Source of the DNA: Rhizobium anhuiense
GTDB taxonomy: Bacteria; Pseudomonadota; Alphaproteobacteria; Rhizobiales; Rhizobiaceae
DNA: 64,000 nucleotides
Assembly: GCF_003985145.1 (NCBI RefSeq)
Contig: NZ_ML133524.1
Location: 248,001 to 312,000, forward strand
Direction of reading: 5' to 3'
This document shows, piece after piece, positions 8,043-15,973 of this stretch. The translations under genes and the position numbers were made by a program. How positions within the stretch are numbered: position 1 is the stretch's first letter; the number at the start of each line of letters is the position of its first letter. The notes below the pieces were generated by a model, which saw nothing but the letters and a program-made list of their open reading frames with translations, did no database searches and was not told the origin of the DNA.

Positions 8043-9926
8043 ATGATCACGCTCACCGACATTTCCGCCCGCATTGCAGGCCGCCTGCTTCTCGACAATG
8101 CCAGCATTTCGCTGCCTTCGGGCACGAAGGCAGGGCTGGTCGGGCGCAACGGCGCCGGCAAGTCCACGCTGTTTCGCGTCATTACCGGCGATCTCGGCTC
8201 GGAGACCGGATCGGTGTCGATCCCGAAGGCCGCACGCATCGGCCAGGTGGCGCAGGAGGCACCGGCGACCGAAGACGCGCTGATCGAGATCGTGCTTGCC
8301 GCCGACAAGGAACGCACGGCCCTGGTGACCGAGGCGGAGACGGCGACCGATCCGCACCGCATCGCCGAAATCCAGATGCGTCTCGTCGATATCGACGCGC
8401 ATTCGGCCGAGGCGCGCGCAGCGAGCATTCTTGCCGGCCTCGGTTTCGACCAGGCGGCGCAGGCCCGCCCCGCCTCCTCCTTCTCCGGCGGCTGGCGCAT
8501 GCGCGTCGCCCTTGCCGCCGTGCTGTTTTCCGAGCCGGATCTGCTGCTGCTCGACGAGCCGACCAACTATCTCGACCTCGAAGGCACGCTGTGGCTGGAA
8601 GATTATGTCCGCCGCTATCCGCACACCGTCATCATCATCAGCCACGATCGCGACCTCCTGAACAATGCGGTCAATGCGATCGTCCATCTCGACCAGAAGA
8701 AGCTGACCTTCTATCGCGGCGGCTACGACCAGTTCGAGCGGCAGAAGGCCGAAGCCGACGAGCTGCAGACCAAGGCGAAGGCCAAGAACGACGCGGCCCG
8801 CAAACATCTGCAGAGCTTCATCGATCGCTTCAAGGCCAAGGCTTCCAAGGCACGGCAGGCGCAATCGCGCGTCAAGGCGCTTGAGCGCATGGGAACGGTC
8901 GCCGCGGTGATCGAGGACCACGTCCAGCCGATCACCTTTCCCGAGCCGGAAAAGCAGCCGGCCTCGCCGATCGTCGCGATCCAGAGCGGCGCCGTCGGCT
9001 ACGAGCCCGGCAATCCGATCCTGAAGAACCTCAATCTGCGCATCGACAATGACGACCGCATCGCCCTGCTCGGCTCGAACGGCAACGGCAAATCGACCTT
9101 TGCCAAATTCATCTCGGGGCGACTTGCACCCGAGAGCGGCGAGGTGAAGCTGGCGCCGAGCCTGAAGATCGGCTTCTTCGCGCAGCACCAACTCGACGAC
9201 CTCATTCCCGAGCAGTCGCCGGTGGAACATGTGCGCCGGCTGATGCCCGGCGCGCCGGAGGCCAAGGTGCGCGCCCGCGTCGCCCAGATGGGGCTTGCGA
9301 CCGAGAAGATGGCGACGGCCGCCAAGGATCTTTCCGGCGGCGAAAAAGCCCGGTTGCTGATGGGGCTTGCCGCCTTCCATGCGCCGAACCTGCTGATCCT
9401 CGACGAGCCGACCAACCACCTCGACATCGACAGCCGCCGCGCGCTGATCGAGGCGCTGAACGATTACGAAGGCGCCGTCATCCTGATCTCGCATGATCGC
9501 CATCTGATCGAGGCGACGGTCGACCGGCTGTGGCTGGTCAATGGCGGTACGGTGACGACCTTCGAAGGCGATATGGACGAGTATCGCGACCTGATCGTCA
9601 CATCCGGTAAAAAAAAAGAAGAAAAGCCGCAGCTAACTGAAGAGGCGACGTCGAAGGCCGACCAGCGCAAGCTCAATGCCGAACGTCGCGCCTCGCTGAC
9701 CCCACTCAAGAAAAAGATCAACGAAATCGAATCCTTGACGGCGAAACTGGAGAAACAGATTCAGGCGCTTGACGCGGAACTTGCAGATCCCGCCCTTTAT
9801 GAAAAGACACCGGCCAAGGCCGCCGAGAAGGCAAAACAGCGCGGCGAAGCGGCGGCAAAACTGGCTGCCGCCGAGGAAGACTGGCTGATGCTTTCGGCCG
9901 AATACGAAGAAGCGATGGCGGGATAG
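8043..9926 (+). CDS. ABC-F family ATPase (Uup/YheS-like)
   Basis: This 627-residue soluble protein has two ABC ATPase domains and no membrane segments, the layout of ABC-F translation or ribosome-rescue factors. Domain 1 has Walker A GRNGAGKST, signature SFSGGWRMR and Walker B LLLLDEPTNYLDL. Domain 2 has GSNGNGKST, LSGGEKARL and LLILDEPTNHLDI. The interdomain linker is charged (YDQFERQKAEADE onward), and a Lys/Glu-rich coiled coil forms the C-terminus. ATG 8043 begins the normal MITLTDIS N-terminus; the longer open frame upstream overlaps the GGDEF gene and is not coding. Members act at the ribosomal E site; the exact paralogue is uncertain. Confidence 0.92.
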   Translation: MITLTDISARIAGRLLLDNASISLPSGTKAGLVGRNGAGKSTLFRVITGDLGSETGSVSIPKAARIGQVAQEAPATEDALIEIVLAADKERTALVTEAETATDPHRIAEIQMRLVDIDAHSAEARAASILAGLGFDQAAQARPASSFSGGWRMRVALAAVLFSEPDLLLLDEPTNYLDLEGTLWLEDYVRRYPHTVIIISHDRDLLNNAVNAIVHLDQKKLTFYRGGYDQFERQKAEADELQTKAKAKNDAARKHLQSFIDRFKAKASKARQAQSRVKALERMGTVAAVIEDHVQPITFPEPEKQPASPIVAIQSGAVGYEPGNPILKNLNLRIDNDDRIALLGSNGNGKSTFAKFISGRLAPESGEVKLAPSLKIGFFAQHQLDDLIPEQSPVEHVRRLMPGAPEAKVRARVAQMGLATEKMATAAKDLSGGEKARLLMGLAAFHAPNLLILDEPTNHLDIDSRRALIEALNDYEGAVILISHDRHLIEATVDRLWLVNGGTVTTFEGDMDEYRDLIVTSGKKKEEKPQLTEEATSKADQRKLNAERRASLTPLKKKINEIESLTAKLEKQIQALDAELADPALYEKTPAKAAEKAKQRGEAAAKLAAAEEDWLMLSAEYEEAMAG

Positions 9927-9935
9927 CCACAGGCC

Positions 9936-9992
9936 TTAGAACAGGATGTCGTCCGAAAACCGCGCACACTTTTCGGCATCATGCTCTGGCGA
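9936..9992. repeat. Rhizobial palindromic intergenic repeat, family B, copy 2
   Basis: It contains the stem CCGAAAA/TTTTCGG (9953-9959 and 9970-9976) inside a wider palindrome from ACAGGATGTC to GGCATCATGCTCT. It is closely similar to the copy at 6736-6786. It lies just after the ABCF gene and may end its transcript. Confidence 0.7.
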
Positions 9993-10104
9993 AAGCGTGG
10001 CGAAGTGCCGCGCATCGGCACAATTCCCGCCTGCATCAACCGATCGTTAACCATAATTCGAAAGGTTGTCTCAACATTCGTTACCGATTTGTTGAGCCCT
10101 TTCC

Positions 10105-10950
10105 ATGTACCGTTTTTTCGTTCTGTCCTGCATGGCCCTCACGGCCACTCTTTCTGCCTGCAGCACCACCAGACAATCCGCGCCGGACACATCGATCAAG
10201 ACCTCCTCGGTGATCGCACCCGAGGAGCGGAAGCTTGCCTATACCGGCGACGCTGCGGCGCCGCGCATGACCGGCTGGCATCATCTGGCCGGGCGGACGC
10301 TGGAGGTTTCCTCGCTCGCCGATCTCAAGCTGCAGGACAAGGAAGTGATCCTGAGCTTCGACGACGGCCCGATCCCAGGCCGGACGGACAAGGTGCTGGC
10401 GATCCTCGATCAGTTCGGCGTCAAGGGCGCCTTCATGATGGTCGGCGAAATGGCCGAGATGCATCCGGCGCTCGCCCGCAAGGTCGCCGAGGACGGCAAC
10501 ACGATCGGCAGTCACACCTATGACCACGCCAATTTGAGTTCGCTGGATTTCGACGCGGCGATGGCCGAGGTGATCAAGGGCGAATTGGCGGTGACCAAGG
10601 CGACCGGCACGGATGTCTCCTTCTTCCGCTTCCCCTATCTAGCCGAGAGCCACAGGCTGCGCGCCGCGATCGCCATGCGCGAGATGGTGGTCATGGATGT
10701 CGACATCGACAGCAAGGACTATTTCAACACGACGCCGGTCTCCGTGACGCAGCGGACGATGGACCTGCTGCACAAGCGCGGCCGCGGCATCATCCTGATG
10801 CATGACATCCACAAACGCACGGCGACGATGCTGCCAACCTTGCTTTCGGAACTCGAAACCGAAGGCTACAAGGTCGTGACGCTGAAATTCAAGAAGACGC
10901 CGATGCCGAACAACGTCCTTGCCTCGGCCGATTTCGTGACGATCCGCTAA
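10105..10950 (+). CDS. Polysaccharide deacetylase (CE4/NodB-fold) lipoprotein
   Basis: The 281-residue protein begins with a signal peptide and lipobox ending at Cys19 (ATLSAC), then a NodB-homology domain. All five CE4 motifs can be seen: LSFDDGP (metal Asp, residues about 83-89), SHTYDHANL (two metal His), FFRFPYL, VVMDVDIDSKDY and IILMHDIH. It should therefore be an active metal-dependent de-N-acetylase at the cell envelope, acting on a polysaccharide such as peptidoglycan or another N-acetyl-hexosamine polymer. It is monocistronic. It is not nodB itself, which lacks a lipobox and sits with nod genes. Confidence 0.9.
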   Translation: MYRFFVLSCMALTATLSACSTTRQSAPDTSIKTSSVIAPEERKLAYTGDAAAPRMTGWHHLAGRTLEVSSLADLKLQDKEVILSFDDGPIPGRTDKVLAILDQFGVKGAFMMVGEMAEMHPALARKVAEDGNTIGSHTYDHANLSSLDFDAAMAEVIKGELAVTKATGTDVSFFRFPYLAESHRLRAAIAMREMVVMDVDIDSKDYFNTTPVSVTQRTMDLLHKRGRGIILMHDIHKRTATMLPTLLSELETEGYKVVTLKFKKTPMPNNVLASADFVTIR

Positions 10951-11416
10951 GGCGGGTTGCCAAGTCGGGATTAGCCGCAAGACGGCAGGAATTCGGCCGA
11001 GCAAAATCCGTTTTTTGATGCCATTACCGGGCGGGAAGGTTGCCGATCAGCAACCCTCTCGTGCACAAGATTTTTCAACGAACGCGCCTATTTCAGAAAA
11101 TAAAATCTACAAAATCCATCACAATGATGATTTTCTCTGAGACAGAACGTTCCTTCTCTCTCATCGGTTCCCTATGCCTTTCAAAGCCGTCCAGTTGCCG
11201 ATTCGCGCAGGAAAGCGATGCGGTCAGCGTCCTTTTCTATCAGCGCGGAGAAGCATGGCCAATATTGCGCGGGAAGCCGACGTCCATCTCATCACCAGCC
11301 TTTCGGCCTCACCTCGAAGTGGCGCACATCCACGCCATAGCAGTCGAGCCAAAGAGCGCTGCAATTGCTCGAGGACCTGAACCGGTCCCTCCACCTTCCC
11401 AAGACGGAGCTCAAAC
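10951..11416. other. 466-bp intergenic region before the ABC-importer operon
   Basis: I find no convincing gene here; short frames on both strands have no start signals or recognisable motifs. The stretch 11080-11145 is clearly AT-richer than its surroundings and holds an imperfect dyad (AAAATCCATCA, CAA, TGATGATTTT; 11111-11134). This is the likely promoter and operator region of the operon that starts at 11417. Confidence 0.5.
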
Positions 11417-12247
11417 ATGTCACGCAAATTTCTCCCGAAGGCGCTCCTCGCCATGTCGATTGCCTTGCTGGCGGCAACGCAGGCATCGGCGGATGCCACG
11501 CTCGACCGCATCAAAGCCCGCGGCACCCTTACCGTTGGCGTCATCCTCTCGGGGGCGCCCTTCGGCTATATCGATCCGACATCGCAAACGCAGAAGGGAT
11601 ACAATCTCGATATTGCAAAAGCGCTCGCGGACGATCTTGGCGTCAAGCTGGAAACAGTCACCGTCACGCCCCCGAACCGGGTGCAATTTCTCCAGCAGGG
11701 CAAGGTCGATATCCTGATTGCGAACATGCAATATACCGAGGACCGCGCCAAAGTTCTTGATTGGGTGGCGACGCCGTATGATCGCAGCGGCGGTGCTGCC
11801 GTCGGACGCAAGGACAGCGGCCTGAAGGACTGGGCAGATCTCAAGGGAAAGCCGGTCTGCGTTTCGCAAGGGTCGAACTTCACGCAGCCGCTCATCGAAC
11901 AATACGGCGCCGAGGTAAAGGGCTTGCCGAGCCAGCCGGAATCGCTGCTGGCGCTGCAGGGCGGCAATTGTGTCGCCGCCGTCCATGTCGGCGCAACCGT
12001 CGGCCTTCTGCTGGAGGACCGGCCCGAGGAGTGGAAGGACTACACTATTCTCTTCCCGACCGAACTGCTCCCTTCCGACTCGGTGATCTGGGTGCGAAAA
12101 GGCGAAAAGGAGACGGCCGAGGCACTCGATAAGTCGATCCGGCAGCTCCATACGTCAGGAAAGCTCCTGGAATTTGCGAAGGCAAACCGGCTCCGCAATA
12201 CCGACTATCTCGAACAAGAGCGCAAGACCCTGTCGGCTGGCAAGTAA
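11417..12247 (+). CDS. Polar amino-acid ABC transporter substrate-binding protein
   Basis: This 276-residue periplasmic protein of solute-binding family 3 has a signal peptide cleaved after ATQASA (residues 1-25). It then shows the family pattern: LTVGVILSGAPFGYID, the signature GYNLDIAKALADDLGV, and DILIANMQYTEDRAKVLDW, ending with KGEKETAEALDKSIRQLH. It should deliver an amino acid or amino-acid-like solute to the two permeases encoded next. The ligand cannot be read from sequence; the downstream enzymes suggest an N-substituted or carboxylated amino compound. First gene of an operon reaching at least 17278. Confidence 0.92.
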   Translation: MSRKFLPKALLAMSIALLAATQASADATLDRIKARGTLTVGVILSGAPFGYIDPTSQTQKGYNLDIAKALADDLGVKLETVTVTPPNRVQFLQQGKVDILIANMQYTEDRAKVLDWVATPYDRSGGAAVGRKDSGLKDWADLKGKPVCVSQGSNFTQPLIEQYGAEVKGLPSQPESLLALQGGNCVAAVHVGATVGLLLEDRPEEWKDYTILFPTELLPSDSVIWVRKGEKETAEALDKSIRQLHTSGKLLEFAKANRLRNTDYLEQERKTLSAGK

Positions 12248-12271
12248 GACAGGCTACACTGGCGGATCGAC

Positions 12272-13018
12272 ATGCAGGACACCAGCATGACCAGCCTGTT
12301 CGTCAACCTGACGAACAGGCTTGGCCTTAACTACGAGTTCCTGGCGACGGGGTACGAGGCTCAGATATGGCGTGATGGTTTCATCACCACGCTCTATCTG
12401 ATTGCCCTCTTGATCCCCGTCAGCCTGATTGCCGGGCTGCTGTTTGCCGCCTGCCTGACATCCGGCAAGCCCTGGCTATCGACGCCGGTCCGCGCTTTCG
12501 TGGAAATTACCCGAAACACGCCGACGCTGGTACAGTTGATGTTCAGCTTCCTCGTTCTCAATACATTCGTATCGAACCTGGTCGGCGGGACGCAGAACAA
12601 TCCGCTCACACCCTTCTTCTGGGTGGTGGCGGTGGTCGGACTGCACATCGCCGCCTTGCATGCCGAGGCGATCCGCGCAGGTATCGAGGCGGTGCCGTCG
12701 GCCACGGTGGAAGCGGCGCGCGGCATCGGCTTCAGCGCGCTGCAGATCCTGCGTTACGTCGAAGTTCCCCTGGCATTGAGGGCATCGCTGCCCGCGATCG
12801 TCAACAATCTCATCAATCTCGTGAAGTTGACGACGGTGGGCAATGCGATCGCAGTCAGCGAGATTACCTATGCCTCGATCATGGTCTGGACGCAGCGCGA
12901 CAACGTGGTGTCACTGATGATCGTCATTCTGCTGTTCTTCAGCATCATCAACCTTGCCGTTGCCCGCATCGGCCTGTGGGTGGAGCGCAAGCTCGCCATT
13001 CCGGGGTATGGCCTATGA
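12272..13018 (+). CDS. Polar amino-acid ABC transporter permease 1
   Basis: The 248-residue inner-membrane protein of the HisM/HisQ family has about five membrane helices. The permease coupling motif is visible as VEAARGIGFSALQILRYVEVPLA, matching the EAA-type loop, and FVEITRNTPTLVQLMF is the usual family segment around residue 75-90. It begins 24 bp after the binding-protein stop and overlaps the next permease by ATGA. An alternative ATG lies five codons downstream. It forms a heteromeric channel with the next gene product. Confidence 0.92.
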   Translation: MQDTSMTSLFVNLTNRLGLNYEFLATGYEAQIWRDGFITTLYLIALLIPVSLIAGLLFAACLTSGKPWLSTPVRAFVEITRNTPTLVQLMFSFLVLNTFVSNLVGGTQNNPLTPFFWVVAVVGLHIAALHAEAIRAGIEAVPSATVEAARGIGFSALQILRYVEVPLALRASLPAIVNNLINLVKLTTVGNAIAVSEITYASIMVWTQRDNVVSLMIVILLFFSIINLAVARIGLWVERKLAIPGYGL

Positions 13019-13797
13019 CGACTGCGGTACTTTCCGAGCAGCGCAGGAATGGTCGCCTGCTGCGCAATATCGGCTTTACGGCACTCCCGCTTGTTATCGT
13101 CCTGTGGTCGCTGACCGACCTGACGCTGGGGCGCGAACTGGTGACGTGGCTTCCCTATCTCGGCTCGGGCTTCATGATGAACGTCATCATCAGCCTGTGC
13201 GCGATGACGCTTGGAACGACCGTCGGAGCCGTGTTCGGCATACTGGAACTGGTTCCCTTCAAGCTGGTGCGCTACCCGGTCGTGGCCTATGTGCAAGTCT
13301 TCCGCAATGCCCCGCATCTCGTGCTGATCTTCGCGACGACTTACATCTTTCCCTTCGAAATCGTGGTGGCCGGCAACTATCTGCCCTTCCCGGATTGGCT
13401 GAAGGCGGTGATCGGCCTTGCCATACCGGCCAGCGCCTATGTGGCCGAGATCACCCGCGGCGCCGTCCTTTCGATCCCGACCACGCAATGGGAAGCGGCA
13501 AAGGGGCTCGGTTTTTCGCGCGGCCAGGCCTTGCGCTGGATCATCCTGCCGCAATGCCTGCGGCGCTCGCTGCCGCCATGGATGAACATATTGGCCTCCA
13601 TTACCATGGGCACGTCGCTCGCCTCGCTGGTTGGCGTGCACGAACTATTGCATGCCGCAACCGATGCCAGCACATCCGTGCGCCGCCTCGATTTCACGAT
13701 CATCGCCTATATCGTGGTGATGGCCGCCTTCTTCACGCTTTGCTACCCGATCGCCCGCCTGACCCGACGCCTCGAGCGGCGTTTCAAGACGGCCTGA
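13015..13797 (+). CDS. Polar amino-acid ABC transporter permease 2
   Basis: This 260-residue protein is the second HisM-type permease. It has the coupling loop WEAAKGLGFSRGQALRWIILP near residues 160-180 and the segment YVQVFRNAPHLVLIF near 95. The start ATG at 13015 overlaps the stop of permease 1 (ATGA), so the two are probably made in equal amounts. A longer upstream frame would overlap permease 1 and is not needed. The ATPase gene follows after 8 bp. Confidence 0.92.
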   Translation: MTTAVLSEQRRNGRLLRNIGFTALPLVIVLWSLTDLTLGRELVTWLPYLGSGFMMNVIISLCAMTLGTTVGAVFGILELVPFKLVRYPVVAYVQVFRNAPHLVLIFATTYIFPFEIVVAGNYLPFPDWLKAVIGLAIPASAYVAEITRGAVLSIPTTQWEAAKGLGFSRGQALRWIILPQCLRRSLPPWMNILASITMGTSLASLVGVHELLHAATDASTSVRRLDFTIIAYIVVMAAFFTLCYPIARLTRRLERRFKTA

Positions 13798-13805
13798 GGA
13801 TTTGA

Positions 13806-14591
13806 ATGATGAACGCAAAAACGGACGAAACGATCGTGCGACTGGAAGAAGTGCACCTGTCCTTCGGCCAGACGGAGGTGCTGAAGGGCATAGACCTCAC
13901 CGTCAACAAGGGCAATGCGGTTTCCATTATCGGCCCGTCCGGTTCGGGAAAGTCGACGATCCTGCGCTGCATCAACGCATTGGTGGCGCCGCAGCGCGGC
14001 CGCATCACGGTCGACGGCACCCGCGTCGATCAACTGGCCAAGGAGAGCGAACGCATCGCGCTGCGCAAGCGTATCGGCATCGTCTTCCAGCAGTACAATC
14101 TCTTTCCCCACCTGAGCGTGCTGGACAATATCATGCTGGCCCCGACCCGCATCCTCGGCGTCGAACGGCGCGAAGCGGAAAAACTCGCACGCGAACTGCT
14201 CGACAAGGTCAGGCTTTCGGAAAAAGCCGGCGCCTATCCCGGCCAGCTTTCCGGTGGTCAGCAGCAGCGCGTCGCGATCGCCCGCGCGCTGGCGATGAAG
14301 CCGGAACTGGTGCTGTTCGACGAAGTCACCTCGGCGCTTGACCCCGAGACGGTGGGCGAAGTGCTGTGGGTGATCCGCGACCTCATCCGCGACGGCATGA
14401 CTAGCATCCTCGTGACCCACGAAATGCGGTTCGCCGAGGAGATCAGCGACATCGTCGTCTTCACCGAGAACGGCCGCATCGTCGACCAAGGCTCGCCTGA
14501 ACAGATTTTCCACACCTTCGACAATCCCCGTATCCGCCAATTCGTCGGCGGTCTCGCCGGAGGGCGCGGGCCAGTGCGCGAAGGCATCTAG
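13806..14591 (+). CDS. Polar amino-acid ABC transporter ATP-binding protein
   Basis: This 261-residue GlnQ/HisP-type ATPase powers the importer. Its parts are Walker A GPSGSGKST, Q-loop IVFQQYNLFPHL, signature LSGGQQQRVAIARAL, Walker B LVLFDEVTSALDP and the H-loop LVTHEMRFA. A GAGG ribosome binding site precedes tandem ATGs at 13806 and 13809; either could be used. It completes a full four-part transporter. The MmgE/PrpD enzyme gene follows after only 9 bp, so uptake and breakdown of one compound are probably encoded together. Confidence 0.95.
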   Translation: MMNAKTDETIVRLEEVHLSFGQTEVLKGIDLTVNKGNAVSIIGPSGSGKSTILRCINALVAPQRGRITVDGTRVDQLAKESERIALRKRIGIVFQQYNLFPHLSVLDNIMLAPTRILGVERREAEKLARELLDKVRLSEKAGAYPGQLSGGQQQRVAIARALAMKPELVLFDEVTSALDPETVGEVLWVIRDLIRDGMTSILVTHEMRFAEEISDIVVFTENGRIVDQGSPEQIFHTFDNPRIRQFVGGLAGGRGPVREGI

Positions 14592-14600
14592 GATTTTTTC

Positions 14601-15959
14601 ATGACGAGCACATTCGCGCCCCTGACGTCGGCATTCGCCCAGGCGATCATCTCCTCGGATCCATCGAAAGATCCCGTGGCATTGGACGCGGCACGCAAGG
14701 CGATCATCGATTTTCTCGCCTGTGCGATCGCAGGCGCCGGCGACCGCACGACCGGCATTCTGGCAGATACCGTCGGCGCCAATTTGCCGGGCGAAGCGAT
14801 CCTGCTCGGCAGCTCGCGCCGAACCGATCCGCTGGTCGCGGCGCTCGTCAACGGTCATGCCGGCCATGTGCTCGATTATGACGACGTGCATGCAAGCGTG
14901 CGCGGCCATCCGACGACCGTGATCATCCCGGCCCTGCTGGCGTTCGCCGCCGAGCGCGAATTTTCCGCAGATGCGCTGATCGCCTCCTATATCGTCGGGC
15001 TCGAAGCCATGGCGCGGCTGGGGTTGTCGCTCGGCTCAAATCACTACGAGAACGGTTTCCACGCCACGGCGACGCTCGGGACGATCGGCGCGGTGGCGGC
15101 AATCGCCCATTTGACCCGCGCCTCCATCGACGAGACCGCCGTCGCGCTGGGCCTTGCGGCAACGCAATCGTCCGGGCTGCGGCTGCAATTCGGCACGGAC
15201 GCCAAACCTTTCCACGCCGGCATGGCGGCGCGATCCGGACTCCTTTCGGCGAGAATGGCAGCTGCGGGTTTCGGCGGCGCTCCCGATTTCCTCGACAATC
15301 CGGTCGGCTTCCATTCGGTCTATGCCTTCGGCGCGGAACGCCCGTCCGCCGTGACCGAGAACTGGGGTTCGCCATGGCAGATCGTGGCGCCCGGGCTGAC
15401 GCTGAAGGCCTATCCCTGCTGCACCGCCAGCCATCCGGTCGCGTCTCTCGGCATCGGCCTCAACCGGGAAGGTCTGGAGGCTGATGCGATCGAGCATATC
15501 ACCTTCACCTACCCGCCCGGCGCCGATGCCGCCCTGGTGGTGAACAAGCCCGGCAACGGGATCGAGGCGCGCTTCAGTCCCGAATACGTGTTCGCCGCCG
15601 CCCTCATCGACGGGGCTCTGCGGCTCGACCATTTCGACGAGCGGCCTGTCTTGCCGCGCCTGATGGACCTTGCCCGGCGCGCCGGCCGCCGCCACGACGA
15701 GACTGCGCCCCGCATGTCGAGCGATCCACGCACCCGCTTCGTGATCGTCGATATCGTGCTTCGCGACGGCAGCGCGATACAGCGCCGCTTCGACGGCCTG
15801 CCGGGGCTGAGCGATCCGGCCGAAAAATTTCGCGACGCAACTGCGCGCAATCCCGCCTTCGCGGATGTCCCGTCGCTCGTCCGGACAATGAGCAGCACGG
15901 CCGACCTTCGCCAACTTCTGGCGCTGCTCAACCAGGATGCCGCCCGAAATCCAGAATGA
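14601..15959 (+). CDS. MmgE/PrpD family protein
   Basis: The 452-residue protein belongs to the MmgE/PrpD fold, which includes 2-methylcitrate dehydratase, cis-aconitate decarboxylase and iminodisuccinate epimerase. Family motifs present are NGHAGHVLDYDDVH (residues about 75-90), HYENGFHATATLGTIGA, KPFHAGMAARSGLLSA and LKAYPCCTASHPVA. No methylcitrate-cycle genes are near. Its place between an amino-acid-type importer and an NtaA/EmoA-type monooxygenase favours an epimerase or lyase acting on an aminocarboxylate over propionate metabolism. This last point is inference. Confidence 0.88.
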   Translation: MTSTFAPLTSAFAQAIISSDPSKDPVALDAARKAIIDFLACAIAGAGDRTTGILADTVGANLPGEAILLGSSRRTDPLVAALVNGHAGHVLDYDDVHASVRGHPTTVIIPALLAFAAEREFSADALIASYIVGLEAMARLGLSLGSNHYENGFHATATLGTIGAVAAIAHLTRASIDETAVALGLAATQSSGLRLQFGTDAKPFHAGMAARSGLLSARMAAAGFGGAPDFLDNPVGFHSVYAFGAERPSAVTENWGSPWQIVAPGLTLKAYPCCTASHPVASLGIGLNREGLEADAIEHITFTYPPGADAALVVNKPGNGIEARFSPEYVFAAALIDGALRLDHFDERPVLPRLMDLARRAGRRHDETAPRMSSDPRTRFVIVDIVLRDGSAIQRRFDGLPGLSDPAEKFRDATARNPAFADVPSLVRTMSSTADLRQLLALLNQDAARNPE

Positions 15960-15973
15960 CGAAGGATATTGTC

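Noticed and set aside
7866..9503. 545-codon minus-strand frame opposite the ABC-F gene
   Set aside because: Shadow of a gene with two complete ATPase domains.
10105..10950. Polysaccharide deacetylase considered as nodB
   Set aside because: It has a lipoprotein signal and no nod genes or nod box nearby; CE4 motifs alone do not show Nod factor synthesis.
11224..11544. Minus-strand frames of 64-106 codons upstream of the ABC binding protein
   Set aside because: No ribosome binding site or recognisable motif, and they overlap the signal-peptide region of the binding protein. A gene remnant cannot be excluded.
14601..15959. MmgE/PrpD protein considered as 2-methylcitrate dehydratase
   Set aside because: No prpB, prpC or prpE nearby, and the operon context is amino-acid uptake; the assignment was left at family level.
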